Source: Branchiostoma floridae (taxonomy: Eukaryota > Chordata > Leptocardii > Amphioxiformes > Branchiostomatidae). Taken from it: a DNA stretch of 64,000 nt. The DNA is taken from positions 1,202,065 to 1,266,064 of the forward strand of contig NC_049987.1 in the NCBI RefSeq assembly GCF_000003815.2, read 5' to 3'. Below are positions 12,215 through 24,472 of the stretch, piece by piece (the first letter of the stretch is position 1; each line of letters begins with the position of its first letter). A program made the position numbers and the translations under genes. Under the pieces are notes generated by a model that was not told the DNA's origin, made no database searches, and was given only the letters and a program-made list of their open reading frames with translations.

Positions 12215-13450
12215 GACTGGACCACTAAAGAAACCACATTGATAAAACTGATTTGTATGACAGGCTGAATAAAAGTTGTAAACGGGAACTCTGCGGCTCC
12301 GGCTGTTTTACTGAGGGGTGACTGCGGCGAGAAAGATAACGTGAAGGCTTCTACATATATGCTAATTATCCAGCTAAATGTAAATCACAAGAGGCATGGA
12401 GGTGCGGCGCTTATGATGTGTTTGCGGTTGAGCTGAATGTGAGTTATGATAGTGGATTTACATAGATACATTATAGCACATGACATGTTGTATCCCAAAC
12501 TGTGTTCCACTAATGCCGCCCTGTTCTTGGCCAACTCACCCTGAGCCCGGGCACACGTAATTCCTACTTTAGACTAAATCCTCCATTCTTGTTCTATTGG
12601 GAAGTTGATTGTTTTGCTTCAAAATCAAACACTGATGCATTTATGCAACGTTCTATTTTTTAATCCTTAAATTATACCGTTAATAGAATCTTCATAATTT
12701 TTTCCCATTGCATAACCGCGTTAATGCTAGAAGAAGTTTGCTTACTCGATCACATCAAGTTGACTCGATGGATGACTTCTGCGTGCGCCTGGATTCTAGT
12801 CTATTTTCAATGGAAAAATCCCTTTCTGACGGTGACTGATATCCAGCCTACTGTTAAAGACTTAAGTCCATTTAAAGACTGGCATTAACGAGGATGAAAG
12901 AAGGTGTGGATTTCCTTCCGCTGTGATTTTACTATTTGTCAGTAATCAATTTACGGTGGGAGAGACTTGCAATTTGTCTTGTCTGCTATGGCAACGGCAG
13001 TACAAAACAAGACATCACATTTAAAAGACACTCTAATTGAATGATTACATCAAGACTTTTAGCATACCTTGTAAGGCGGCATTTTTATATTTCTACGTCG
13101 AGCTCCCAGCAACAAGGAACTTCTTTCCCTGGCAAATTATTCCGGCCCTTGCAGAAAAGCAAAACACTATTTGAAGCACCAAGTTATCCCCCAAATTGAA
13201 TCAAAGATATATCCTTACTTTCTCATACTAATCTTGGCATTTTGTCCATTTCAATGTACCTGGCTGCTGCACTGTTCACCTGTTGCCTGCACAGTACGGT
13301 CCAAATGTCCGAGCAAGCAGAGCCGGTCCGGTCCCCTTTCATGCGCCCTCATAGTGGTCAAACCAGCGGGTCGCCGCCTCCTGTCCATCAGAATGGTTCC
13401 CGCTGGCGTGTCCACCATGGCAACGGCGCTTCTGACAAGTCGCAAGAAAG
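12215..13450 (+). repeat. Upstream copy of a duplicated promoter and first-exon segment
   Basis: Diverged duplicate of about 14055-14930. Shared landmarks in the same order: a GGCTCCGGCTGTTTTACTG block (12290; 14118), a TCCTCCATTC block (12580; 14229), GGGAGAGACTTGCAATT with CTGCTATGGCAACGGC (12960; 14440), and the first exon with its 5' leader (13270-13449; 14720-14900). The spacing is similar but indels are common, so the duplication is old. It provides two candidate promoters for the gene at 14760-27361. Confidence 0.7.
13305..13449 (+). CDS. Alternative first exon (1a) of the YWTD-propeller membrane protein
   Basis: Encodes MSEQAEPVRSPFMRPHSGQT and a Pro/Ser/Arg-rich continuation, 48 codons in all. 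It is clearly related to exon 1b at 14760-14970 (MYEQTEPVCSPFSCPDSGQT). It ends at a good donor, GAAA/GTAAGA at 13450, in phase 1, the same phase as exon 1b, so it can join the membrane exon at 17866. Relative to exon 1b it lacks the last part, the tyrosine-rich TYEEVEVKRYATYT block; the donor here sits where the two copies diverge. It could instead be a dead copy, since a transposon begins 43 bp downstream. No transcript evidence is available to me. Confidence 0.5.
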
Positions 13451-13492
13451 TAAGAAGAATAAATGGTGAAAGGAACCTAATTAAGTTGTATA

Positions 13493-14047
13493 TACAGTCA
13501 TCTTTGCATAGCAGCCACCTGGCCATTGCGGTCACTTTTTTTTCATTTGTCGGTCCATTGGATTTTTCTCATAAACCTAAGCATTAAGAAATAGTCTATA
13601 GTGGCCACCTGTCCAACGCGGCCACGGCCACAGGATTTCAGGTCCCGTAGATACAGAAACACTACCTATGCAACTAAATAAGAGAAGTATGTCTCCTTGG
13701 GCCTGCGTAGTTTGCGGGGATTTGGAGTTCCCGACCGGGTCATTTTTGGGGTATTAGAAGGTACGCGTGCCTTGAACGTTAGAGCGCAAGTCTTTGACGG
13801 GGAATTCACCAACATTCCGCATGCCAATATGAATAATTTTCGATAGATTTGACATTGGCAGGGTCAGTTGAACTTTGAGACGATGGAGACAATGTTAATT
13901 GCGAAAGATTAATTGGGTACTGAAATCATTTGTAACTTATTGCTTTTGGTCAATTGATCAGTATTTTCTCTATAGTGGCCACATGTCCGATAGTGGCCAG
14001 ATTTAGCGAGTACCTTGATGGCTGCTATATAGATAGAGAGGTTTGTA
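13493..14047. mobile_element. Mariner-like non-autonomous transposon, copy 1
   Basis: The left end is TACAGTCATCTTTGCATAGC followed by AGCCACCTGGCC. The right end, in reverse complement, is TACAAACCTCTCTATC then TATATAGCAGCCA. Both ends carry GGCCAC motifs (TATAGTGGCCACCTGTCC at 13599, TATAGTGGCCACATGTCC at 13971). It is flanked by TA on each side. The same end style is seen at 31986-32966. It sits between the two copies of the duplicated first-exon segment. Confidence 0.45.
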
Positions 14048-14054
14048 TATTTAG

Positions 14055-14930
14055 GATTTACGGAATGGACCACTGAAGAAGGCATACTGGCGAAACCGGT
14101 CGGTGTAAAATGTGAATATTCAGCTCCGGCTATTTTACTGAGGGGTGACTGCTCATGGCGCCCTTTTACGTGACCATAGCACCCGAGCACAGCTAATTTA
14201 TAAATCCTAGGCCTGCTTTTAAGAAAAAATCCTCCGTTCGTGTTCTTCTATCGATCCGGGGCTTATCGGTTTGTGTTTCAAAAGATCGTAAGTCGTAACA
14301 AAACACCCAGCTCATCGAACAGCTTTCCACCTGATGTGAAAAACTTAATTCTACTCAAAGAATGACATTCGAGCGGAGTAAAGAGGGTATGAATATTGCC
14401 GCTGTTGTATCCTTACTATTTGTCGGTAATCAATGAAGGCTGGGAGAGACTTGCAATTGGACTTGTCTGCTATGGCAACGGCCGTACACAACAAAACACA
14501 ATTTAAAGCACACTGTTATACAAAAATTGCATTAAGAGTTCTCTCGTACCTCGAGCTCCCAGCGCCAATAAACTTCTTTCCCTCAAACATTTGTCTGGCT
14601 CTTGCAGAAAGGAAAATGCTATTAGCAGCACGTTATCCATCCAAATAGAATCAAAGATATATCCTTATTTTCTCATACCATTCATGGCATTTCTGCCTTT
14701 TTATACACACATTTTCGTTAGCTGCTGCACTGTTCGCCTGTTGTGTACACAGTACGGTCATGTACGAGCAAACAGAGCCGGTCTGCTCCCCTTTCTCGTG
14801 CCCTGACAGCGGCCAAACCAGCGGGCCGCCGTCCCAACACCCTCCTGCCTATCAGGGTGGTTCCCGCGGACGTGTCCGTCCTTTCAATGGGGCTGGCGGG
14901 TCGCAAATAGCACCTGCACAAACGTACGAA
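14055..14930 (+). repeat. Downstream copy of the duplicated promoter and first-exon segment
   Basis: Paralogous to 12215-13450. This copy carries the complete first exon (14760-14970) with the tyrosine-rich end, so it is the more likely main promoter of the gene. Confidence 0.65.
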
Positions 14931-17900
14931 GAGGTCGAGGTGAAACGCTACGCAACGTACACGTCTGCAGGTAAGAAAAGTTTTCGTGACTTGACTTTTT
15001 AGTACAACATGGGAATCTAGTTGTAAAATCAGCAGAAATTATCAGTAGAAATGGTGTACGATCACATACTGATACTTATGCAACATGGGAATTTATTTGT
15101 CAAATCAATTGAAAGTCTTCAACCGAAAATTGTGTCCTATCACCTTTGGATGCACAAACTTTTAATTATGCACCGGTAATGAGTCATCGCGGGAAATCTC
15201 CTCTCCCCCAAAATAGACTGATACCCTTCTCTGTATGTTACCTATATTTAAAATATTCATGATGTATTCATGCGCGACCCTCGTTCCCAAAAGTAGTACG
15301 GGTATAAAGTAGCGCCTTGCAGTACTTGCAAAGGCCGTAGTTATTCTTCCGTGCACAACAGCGAGGTGGAAACTGTGGTGAATGGTAGAGGAATACATCG
15401 GTGTTGATACTGTATAAGTTTGATTACGTTGCTTCTTCGGCCGGCGGGAATTTGCGCCTTGATACTGTTACCGGCACTTCACTTGTAGTACTAGTCTGCA
15501 GTTCCAAGACCTCCGCTGGGAGTCAAATCAAAGTGTCTATGACAAAAAAACGAGCCGGCAAATCTATGCTCATTTTCAGATAGTTAGTACATTGTACCCT
15601 GAACTTTAACACACTAGAATCTTGTAAATTGTTTCTGCACCCCGCTATAATTGGGAGGCGTCGAACCTCCTCACTTTGAGGTCCTCAACCATGTAAATCC
15701 CCATTGGCGAAAAACTGTGTACTGAGACCTTCAAAGACATTCGCCACAATTGCAACAATACAAAGTTTAGGCGATTGGTGTCCTACGAAGGCCAAGCAGA
15801 GACAAAACGTCACAAAACGAATAGTCCATGGGCAAGGACCCCAAATTTCGCATATCTGTACCCTCTGGGGTAGAAATTCTCGCGTTTTTATTTTATAGAA
15901 GGCCTGTGGTATATGTTTTGATGTGATATTCATTCTCGTATAGTAGCTTTATATTGGCTATCAGCCTTTAAACCTATCACCATGTAAATGATTCGGAAAT
16001 TTTGTGTCTTAAACAAGTGGGAGGGGCAAAAAATTAAACATAAAAAATAAATGATCTGGCTGGTAGAACCTGCTAAGAGGATAAAAAAATCAATTGCTTT
16101 TCGATATCATGATTCAACACAGAATTATGGTCACGTCTCTCATCAAAATTATATACTTTATTTTCCAAAATTCTGCATTTATTTACATTACCTATTGGGC
16201 CTTGCCTGATGATTAAGACTCACTGTGATTATCATTCCCTGCATATCAAACTTAAAATGATAGAAATCCGTCAATGAAATCAGACAATATCGTTGCTAAG
16301 GCCGTTGCTAAGGCTGTTGCTAAGGAGGTTTTAGATCATACCCCACCACAAACTAATACAGACAGAAGTCATTTTTCTGTGGTATTTTTGCTCTCATTAC
16401 GTCAGGAGAAGTAGATGGAATAGTTTTGAAATGTTTAACATTTAACAGATGCGAAAGTTTTTTTAACGCCGTTTCTTTCAGATTCATTAGAAAAATTGTT
16501 GTAACGTCGTTGCTAAGGGTTTACTCGGTCGTGTTTCATTGTATCGATCGGACGACGATTCGGCGGTAATCGCCCTAGCCTCGCTTATCATAATAACTTT
16601 ATTGCACAACAATTCTACAAGGTACAAAGTATGGCTTGTATGTGACAGGGACGGTTTTCAGGTGCAAAATACGCTCAACCATCTGTCGATCTTAAATATT
16701 GCATGTCTTGTATCCATACGCCCAAAGATCGTTCATAATGTGACAGGGGTATTAGCAAAGAACAGTAGAAAGTCAAGTTCCCTGACACGTAATTTTGCCC
16801 CTGTTATGCTATAAATCATGCATAACTGAAAAATATCTTAATTGATGGAAATGATAATTTGGGCTATCCGTGGGGGATATACGGATACCTGAAAAGGAAT
16901 TAACTTTATTTTGCACATTTCGTTTTATTTTTGCCCTTTTCTCAATTCTACGATAGGTGTTAGGCCTAAAATCTTCCGGGTTAATTACACCGCATTTTAG
17001 ACTTTACCTTTTGTCATGCCACTTGCTACAATGTAACTATGGTGACAGCTGTCTGGCAAAGGCCATTTTATATTCTTTTGGACTGTTTTTTTTTCAGTTA
17101 GCTATGTTGCATTGTTTTTGCAATTTTTTTTCCTGTTGCATGTGAAACGTGATAAAATGTCAACTGTTAAATGATTCAGTCTATTTTCCAGAAAAAGTTC
17201 AAGTCTGAATTTCTGTATAGTCAAAGCTTGCCTGGTATATTTCCGAATTTTACTGTATGACTTGTTTGAACATTTAAAGTTTAAAAAGCCATAGTATATG
17301 ATAAAAGTACTAGTACCTTTAATTGTCAGAAAAAAATGTAAGACCTTTCATGGTTGTTTAGCTTGTTAGAGATTCTAAATTTAGCTTACTTTTCGACTGT
17401 TGTGACTAGTTTATAGCAAAATGAGTGTTAAATATGTATGCATGTACCTATATAGGTATGTATGAGGTATAAGATATGATAATTTAGTGAAAAAAAATTA
17501 ACAAATCATTTGTTGTGTTGTTTGAAACTTTAAAGTAACACCCTGAATCAAAAGTAGAATCAAAGATTCTCCTGGTAGAATTCCAACCACTCCCAGGGGA
17601 ATTCCAGATTCCCCTTGGATTGATGTGAATTCCAATGTCCCCTAGTAGAATCCCAATTTCCCGTGGATTCCAGTCTCCGCTGTGACATGTATATTTGTTG
17701 TACACATCGAGTAAAAATAAAATAATCTTTCCAAACCGATGTTTTCGAACCATAAGGAGAAACAAAATATTAACTTCCTAATTAGTATTTCCTTCTTCAT
17801 CTATTCATCATTTCTTACCGTCTTGATTTGGTATGTTTACTAAACCTCAGTTATAATCTCTGCAGACCACATGTATCCGGGCGGAGCGAGCGGCCGCTCC

Positions 17901-20900
17901 AGCTGCAGCTGTCTGGCCGTCGGCATTGCCGTGCTGTTAAGCATCTCTGCAGTGGGACTCGCCCCTCTGACGTTCATCAACAAAAAGGTAAGCATTTGAC
18001 AGCCTTTTTTTCAAACAGTCTTTATATTGCTTCTGTTACATTTATAAAATACTACAAGTATCAAGTCAGAACATACTTCTGGGTGTAGGCATTCTCAAGT
18101 CGCTGGGTAGGCCTACTTGTAGTAAAGGCGGAATACATCGCATAACAAAAATTGAAACTGTAGTTGGAAACAGACCATCTTCTGCGAACAAAGGAACTCT
18201 CTCATATGCAAATTTGTAAGCCACGAACAAAACAGATCGGCGTCGGAGAGAAGCAGCAACACCTGTCTGCATTCCTGCAAAAGCCCAGGCGCCCGCCGAA
18301 CTCTGTTGTACGAGTTCCAGTCGTCACTTTAACAGAAACCTTACCTACAAGCCCAAGACCAACACCGCCCATGAACTCTCAGAACTTTAGAGCACAAATG
18401 ACTTGTAACCCACGTCAAATCGTGGTACCATCCGCTGTCTTGTATAACGCCCGCTACTTAGCGAACAAATTAGATGAATTTCATACGGTATTGCTTAATG
18501 AGAATGTTGAAGTAGCGGCTGTATCAGAAACATGGTTCCAACATGATGTCCCCGCTGACTCCTGGTCTCTTGATGGATACACTGTGTTCTGTAAATCGAG
18601 ACATGACAAACGGGGTGGTGGTGTTGCTTTGTATGTGAAGGTTAGTATAGCTACACGACAACTCACGACAATTGATGTACCTCCCGATGTTGAATGTATG
18701 TGGCTCATGTTAAGGCCCAAGCGCCTTCCTAGAAAGATCACATTTATTGTTACTTGATGTTGGTGTCATGATAATGGGTGATTTTAATCACATGGATGTG
18801 TCCGACCTATGTTCTTGGAATGATCTCCAGCAGATAGTTAACGTACCAACAAGATTAGACAGTACACTTGACCTGATTATAACTAATCTCACTGATTATT
18901 ACAACCCTCCCTCTGCAACTTCGCCTCTTGGTCGCGGTGATCGCAGCGTACGCTGTGCTGCTGACGCTGAAGCAACGGGTACCCCAGAACAAGACCATGA
19001 AACGACAAAAGCGATCGATGAAAGACTCCAGTATCTGGTCTTTTGGTCAGTGGGTGACTCAGCACCGGTGGGAGGAGGTGTCAGAAGAGCAGGGGACACA
19101 GGACAACACCACTGCCTTTTACAGGACATTACAACAGGCAATAGCAACAAACTTTCCACTTAAGTCTGTGCGGATACATGTTCATGTCAAACCTCTGATC
19201 TCACCCAGTATCAAGTCTTTGGTCAAGTCAACACAACGGGCTTTCAACCAAAAGAACTGGGAAAACTGGCGCAGATTCCGGAATGAGAAAATGAGGGAGA
19301 TCAAGTCCGCCAAAAAACAACTCAAGTGCGGTCTGGCACAAGGGACCAAATTAGGCCCAATAGTGTTCATCGCCCACACGTATAACTCAACAGACATTAT
19401 ACAATCCCCCACCCGGGCCTTCGTCGACGACCTAAACATCATTGAATCAAGACATTTTTCCCGAAACATCCCAGCGACAGAATGACCTCAATGAACTGTC
19501 TTCGTGGTCAGATAAGAACACCATGAAACTGAACCCTGGGAAATGTAAGGCTGTTCATGTCTGCTTCCTTCGCACACCACCTCCGCCACCCCCTCTCACC
19601 ATCCACGGACACGAGCTGGAAGTTGTACGTCTCGCCAAGTGCCTAGGAGTGACGTTCCAAGGAGACCTAGGGTGGGGCACCCACGTCCTGGACATAACGA
19701 AGAAAGGAGTTCAGAGACTGTACCATCTCTGCCGACTCCGACAGTTTAACCTACCCATGAAGACCTAGTGACTGTATACACTTGCTTCATCCGTCCCATT
19801 TTGGAATACGCTGCCCCTGTTTGGCATCCTGGCCTTACGAACACACAACACAAGAAGATAGAAAAGATTCAACGACAGGAAACTAGGATCATCCTAGGAC
19901 ATACCCTATCATAAGAGCAGTCTTGCAAAGCACTGAAGTTACAGAGCCTCTATGTGAGGAGGGAGGACTTGTGCCTGGAGTTTGGAAAGAAGCTGGCCAA
20001 GTCAAACCTGTACCACACTTGGCTACCAGGCACTAGAGGTGAAGTCACGGGGAGGGAAACAAGACAAAAAAAGAAAATCGACATCATATCAGCACGAACC
20101 AAACGATATGCCCAAAGTCCATTACCGTATATTGTTAAGCTCTTTAACAGCAGTTAATAACTTTTATTTGTCATCGATGTGTAATGATCATTGTATTTCA
20201 TCATGTTGTAAATTGGCAACAAATGTATATAAGTTGAATGATGCATTTTACCTGTAGTGTTCGTAAAACAACAACTTTGTAACTGTGAATCTCACAATTT
20301 AGCCTTTTCACTGCCAGGAGTTTACAATCAATAAACCAGTCTATTCTGCTGCATCTACACTATTTATCCAGTTTTGTATTCTGTCGTTCATCTGTAGGGA
20401 ATAACACAACTGTCCACTAAGGTTGACATATTGGAGCGCAATCAAGCCAACATGCGCCAACTGATCGCCATTGTTAACGACTTGAAGATTGAACAAGACA
20501 ACATAAACCATCTGCCCAGCACTGTTGAGGCATTGAAGCGCAACCAAGAGGCCTTGAAGAGTAACCAAGACGACATGCGCCAACTGTCCGCCGCTGTTGA
20601 CGCCTTGAAGCGTGACAAAGACGACATGCGCCAACTGTCTGCCGCTGTTGACGCCTTGAAGCGTGACCAAGACGACATGCGACAACTGTCCGCCACTGTT
20701 GACGCCTTGAACCGTGACCAGGACGATATGTCCACAACTGTTGACGCCTTGAAACGCGACCAAGACGACATTCGCCAACTGTCCACCACTGTTGACGCTT
20801 TGAAGCGTGACCAAGACGATGTGTCAACCACTGTTGACGCCTTGACGCGTGACCAAGACGACATTCGCCAACTGTCCGCCACAATTAACGCCTTGAAGGA

Positions 20901-23900
20901 CGACCAAGACGAAATTCGCCAATTGACGGCCACTGTTGACGCCTTGAAGCGTGACCAAGACGACATGCTCCAACCGTCCGCCACTGTTGACGCCTTGAAG
21001 CGTGACCAAGACGACATGCGCCAAATGTCCACCGCTGTAGACGACTTGAAGCACAACCAAGACATCATAACGCAACTGTCCACCTCTGTTGAGGCCTTGA
21101 AAAGCAACCAAGAGGCCTTGAAGCGTGACCAAGACGGCATGCGCCAACTATCCACCACCGTTGATGCCTTGGAGCGCGACCAAAACGACATGTACGCTAC
21201 TGTTAACGCCTTGGAGCGCGACCAAGGCGACATGTCCGCTACTGTTGACGCCTTGAAGCGCAACCAAGACGACATGAGCCAGCTGTCTATCACTGTTGAC
21301 GCCTTGAAGTGCGACCAAGACGACATTCGCCAACTGTCCGCCACAGTTAACGCCTTGAAGAACGACCAAGACGAAATTCGCCAACTGTCCGCCACCGTTG
21401 ACGCCTTGGAGCGCGACCAATTCGACATGTCTGTTACCGTTGATGCCTTGAAGCATGGCCAAGACGACATGCGACAACTGTACAACACTGTTGACGTCTT
21501 GAAGAGCAAGCAAGACAACATAACCCAACTGTCCGCCACTGTTGATGCCTTGAAGCGTGACCAAGACGACATGCGCCAACTGTCCACCACTGTTGACGCC
21601 TTGAAGAGTGACCAAGAAGACATGCGCCAACTGTCTACCGATGTTGACGCCCTGAAGCGGTACCAAAACGACATGTACGCTACTGTTGACGCCTTGGGGC
21701 GCGACCAAGACGACATATCCGCTACTGTTGACGCCTTGAAGCGTGACCAAGACGACATGCGCCAGCTGTCTATCACTGTTGACGCCTTGAAGCGTGACCT
21801 GGACAAGGAGAGGAACCGAACCGTCGCCTTGGAGCAGTGTCTTGACGAGGCGAGTAAGACGCCAGGTAAGTTGGGTTTCAGTTGTCTTTTGTGCTTTTTG
21901 GGATGATGTGTAGGGCAACATTATTGGTATAAAAAAGGTGGCAATGAAAAACCATTGTCTTGGGTACGTCTTGATGGTTTGTTTTTTATGTGTTAATATG
22001 TACGTTTGTTGTTGTTGGTATGTTTTAGTATTCGTGTTTTGTATCTTAACCTAGCTGTATATAAAGATAGTCTTAAGCAATAAATGCAGTTATATCGTTT
22101 CCAAATGTAAATGATACCCTAATTCCTATGGTTTATGTAGCTGCCAAATATCGCAAGTATGAAATGCCTTTGATTTACCACTGTGGTATTATAACACATT
22201 CTCATTGATAACACATTTGCACAATTAATTTCTTTCTATACCTTTCAGTTACAGAGTCATATGTTTGAGTGACCTATGTAGTGGGTTTATAAACTGTCCT
22301 CGTGAATTATACATGTTAGTCGTTTATTATAATAATTAGTGTTTAATTATGTAAAGTATCACTAAAGCTATCCAGCTACAAAACATTAAGACGATCCGTC
22401 AACACCTTCTTAAGTTATTCTCCTTCAAAGGGATTAGTAACTTGGAACGTGGAAAATATCCTGCAGAATTCCGGGGATTTTTTTTGCCAATTGGACGTAT
22501 ACTACACAGTTAGGCTAACCCCTGAGGCGTTGCCCAAAACAGCATTATAATCAAACTGACAATCATAATTCTTTTATGTAAAACTTTTCGAGATATTGTA
22601 TGTCAGAAGAAATCTGGACAATGATTTAAAATATTGCCATTGTTTGGGAAACAGTCGTTGCATTTTTTCAATACTCTGATTTCCTCCACCCATTAGGAGA
22701 CCGTGACTCCCGTAAGGACAGTGAACCATTCCTCTTGGTGGCTGATTTTGATGAAGAAACCATTTTTCAAGTAGACATCACTTCCGGATCAAAGGTCACA
22801 CTGCCACTGGTAGGTGTTGGACAACCCTACGCTCTGGACTACGACCCTCTCACTGACTACGTGTATTGGTCAGATCATCGGAACAAAGAAATCAAACGGG
22901 CTCGTCGTGATGGAAGTGATATGGAGACCACCACAGATACCGGCGGCAGTAAGTTGTAAATTACCATTATCACAAGCATGCATTTCAAAATGCCATATAC
23001 CTTATTTTCCGTCCGACGAATAACAAAGCCATATTCAGGCAAAATTTAAGGAAGCTGTGTCCGGATGATCTTATCAGATGTAAGTGAGGCTCTTTGTTCT
23101 TTTGTCTGTTTGCGAATCTTTAATAGAATACAATTCTAAAAAAGAATGATAAATGTTGAGAAAAAGGCGCAGGACACAGAGAATGAGCCAGATCCTTACA
23201 TCTACTTGGATATCATCTGTATATGGCTTTCAAAGACCGCAAATGTTTTAAATTGAAAATGACAATGAATTTAAACGCATATTCTTGCCCTGCAGCTGCA
23301 TGAGCTAAATGCATTGAGTTACATATAATTGTGCAATCAAAATTAACAGAAAGAAAGTATCTGTATGGCGGTCTCATCAAATCGGTCAGCTGCTGTCGAC
23401 TGTAAGTCTTTCCAGGCTCTCCCGTTAGCAGCTAGATGGTGGATCTGCTTTTCGGTGATCTGGCCTAGGCGCTGATGAATATACAGTAGATAGGTGGTAT
23501 AGTCTGCGTTTGTCGTGCGATGGTACGTTAAGAAAATAGCATAGATACTGGCAGCTTTATCATCGGGCATGCACAGGATGTGGCCCAGAAAGTTCAACTG
23601 CCTCTAGTGCACATGTTCGATCAACGGCTTTGTTTTAGTCAGTTCATAGATTCTGCTGCTAGAAACACGATCGATCCTTTTGATATTCAACATAATAAGA
23701 AAGCAAGACGTAGCAAAGGAGTTGATTCTTTTCTCCATATTTATATCTCAAGACTCGCACCTGAACATTACACATAAAACCTTAAACAGTTTCACTTTGG
23801 TAGCAATCGAGATGAGATCTCTGCTCCAAAACACGGCCCAGACCAATATTCTGCGCTTTAAAGGTCGAAACTAAATTATGCATTTTATGATTTTTTTTTG

Positions 23901-24429
23901 CTTTACATTTCTTTCTTTTTTATTTCCTCCGGGCTGTGGGAAGTGAAACCCCGACTTTATTGGGAAATCTGTATCAAGTATCAAGATTTTCCACCAGTAG
24001 AACAACCTTTGTAAAAATTCCGACATAAGTGTGCACTTTCAAGCATTTCCTGTTATTCGTACAGTGATCAGTTACACAGGAACGTCCGCACAATCTTTTC
24101 TGCAGATGCTTATGACCTGGCATTGGACCACGCTGAGGGGAATATCTACTGGTCTGTCTTCACCGCAAGGACTATCTCTGTAGCAAAGAAGGACGGATCG
24201 TCCGCCAGGACACTTCTGACGTCACCTGCCATCGGCTTGCCTTACGGATTGGTCCTGGACCCCAGGAAAGGGTGAGTAAAATGTATTTTGTCATAAACAA
24301 ACACAACTGTGGTTATTGTGTAAACGTTCGTTGGGAGAATTTTGTGAGTTATATCTACCCGGTCTGTGATGGCCCTTGACACGGGTTTTTCTGCCTTTAT
24401 TTATTTATTTATTTATATATATATATATA

Positions 24430-24472
<43 letters not shown>

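Larger units (their letters stand above)
15000..17865 (+). other. First intron of the YWTD-propeller gene, no other gene seen
   Basis: AT-rich sequence between exon 1b and the membrane exon. It includes three GTTGCTAAGG tandem units at about 16290-16330 and a degenerate GAATTCC-rich minisatellite at 17550-17680. Open frames up to about 90 codons have no splice context or motif. Confidence 0.6.

Noticed and set aside
20442-21921. Long minus-strand open frames (up to 454 codons) opposite the coiled-coil exon
   Set aside because: Mirror of the coding repeat: the unit has no stop in the antisense frames. The plus strand has matching splice sites, phases and flanking domains.
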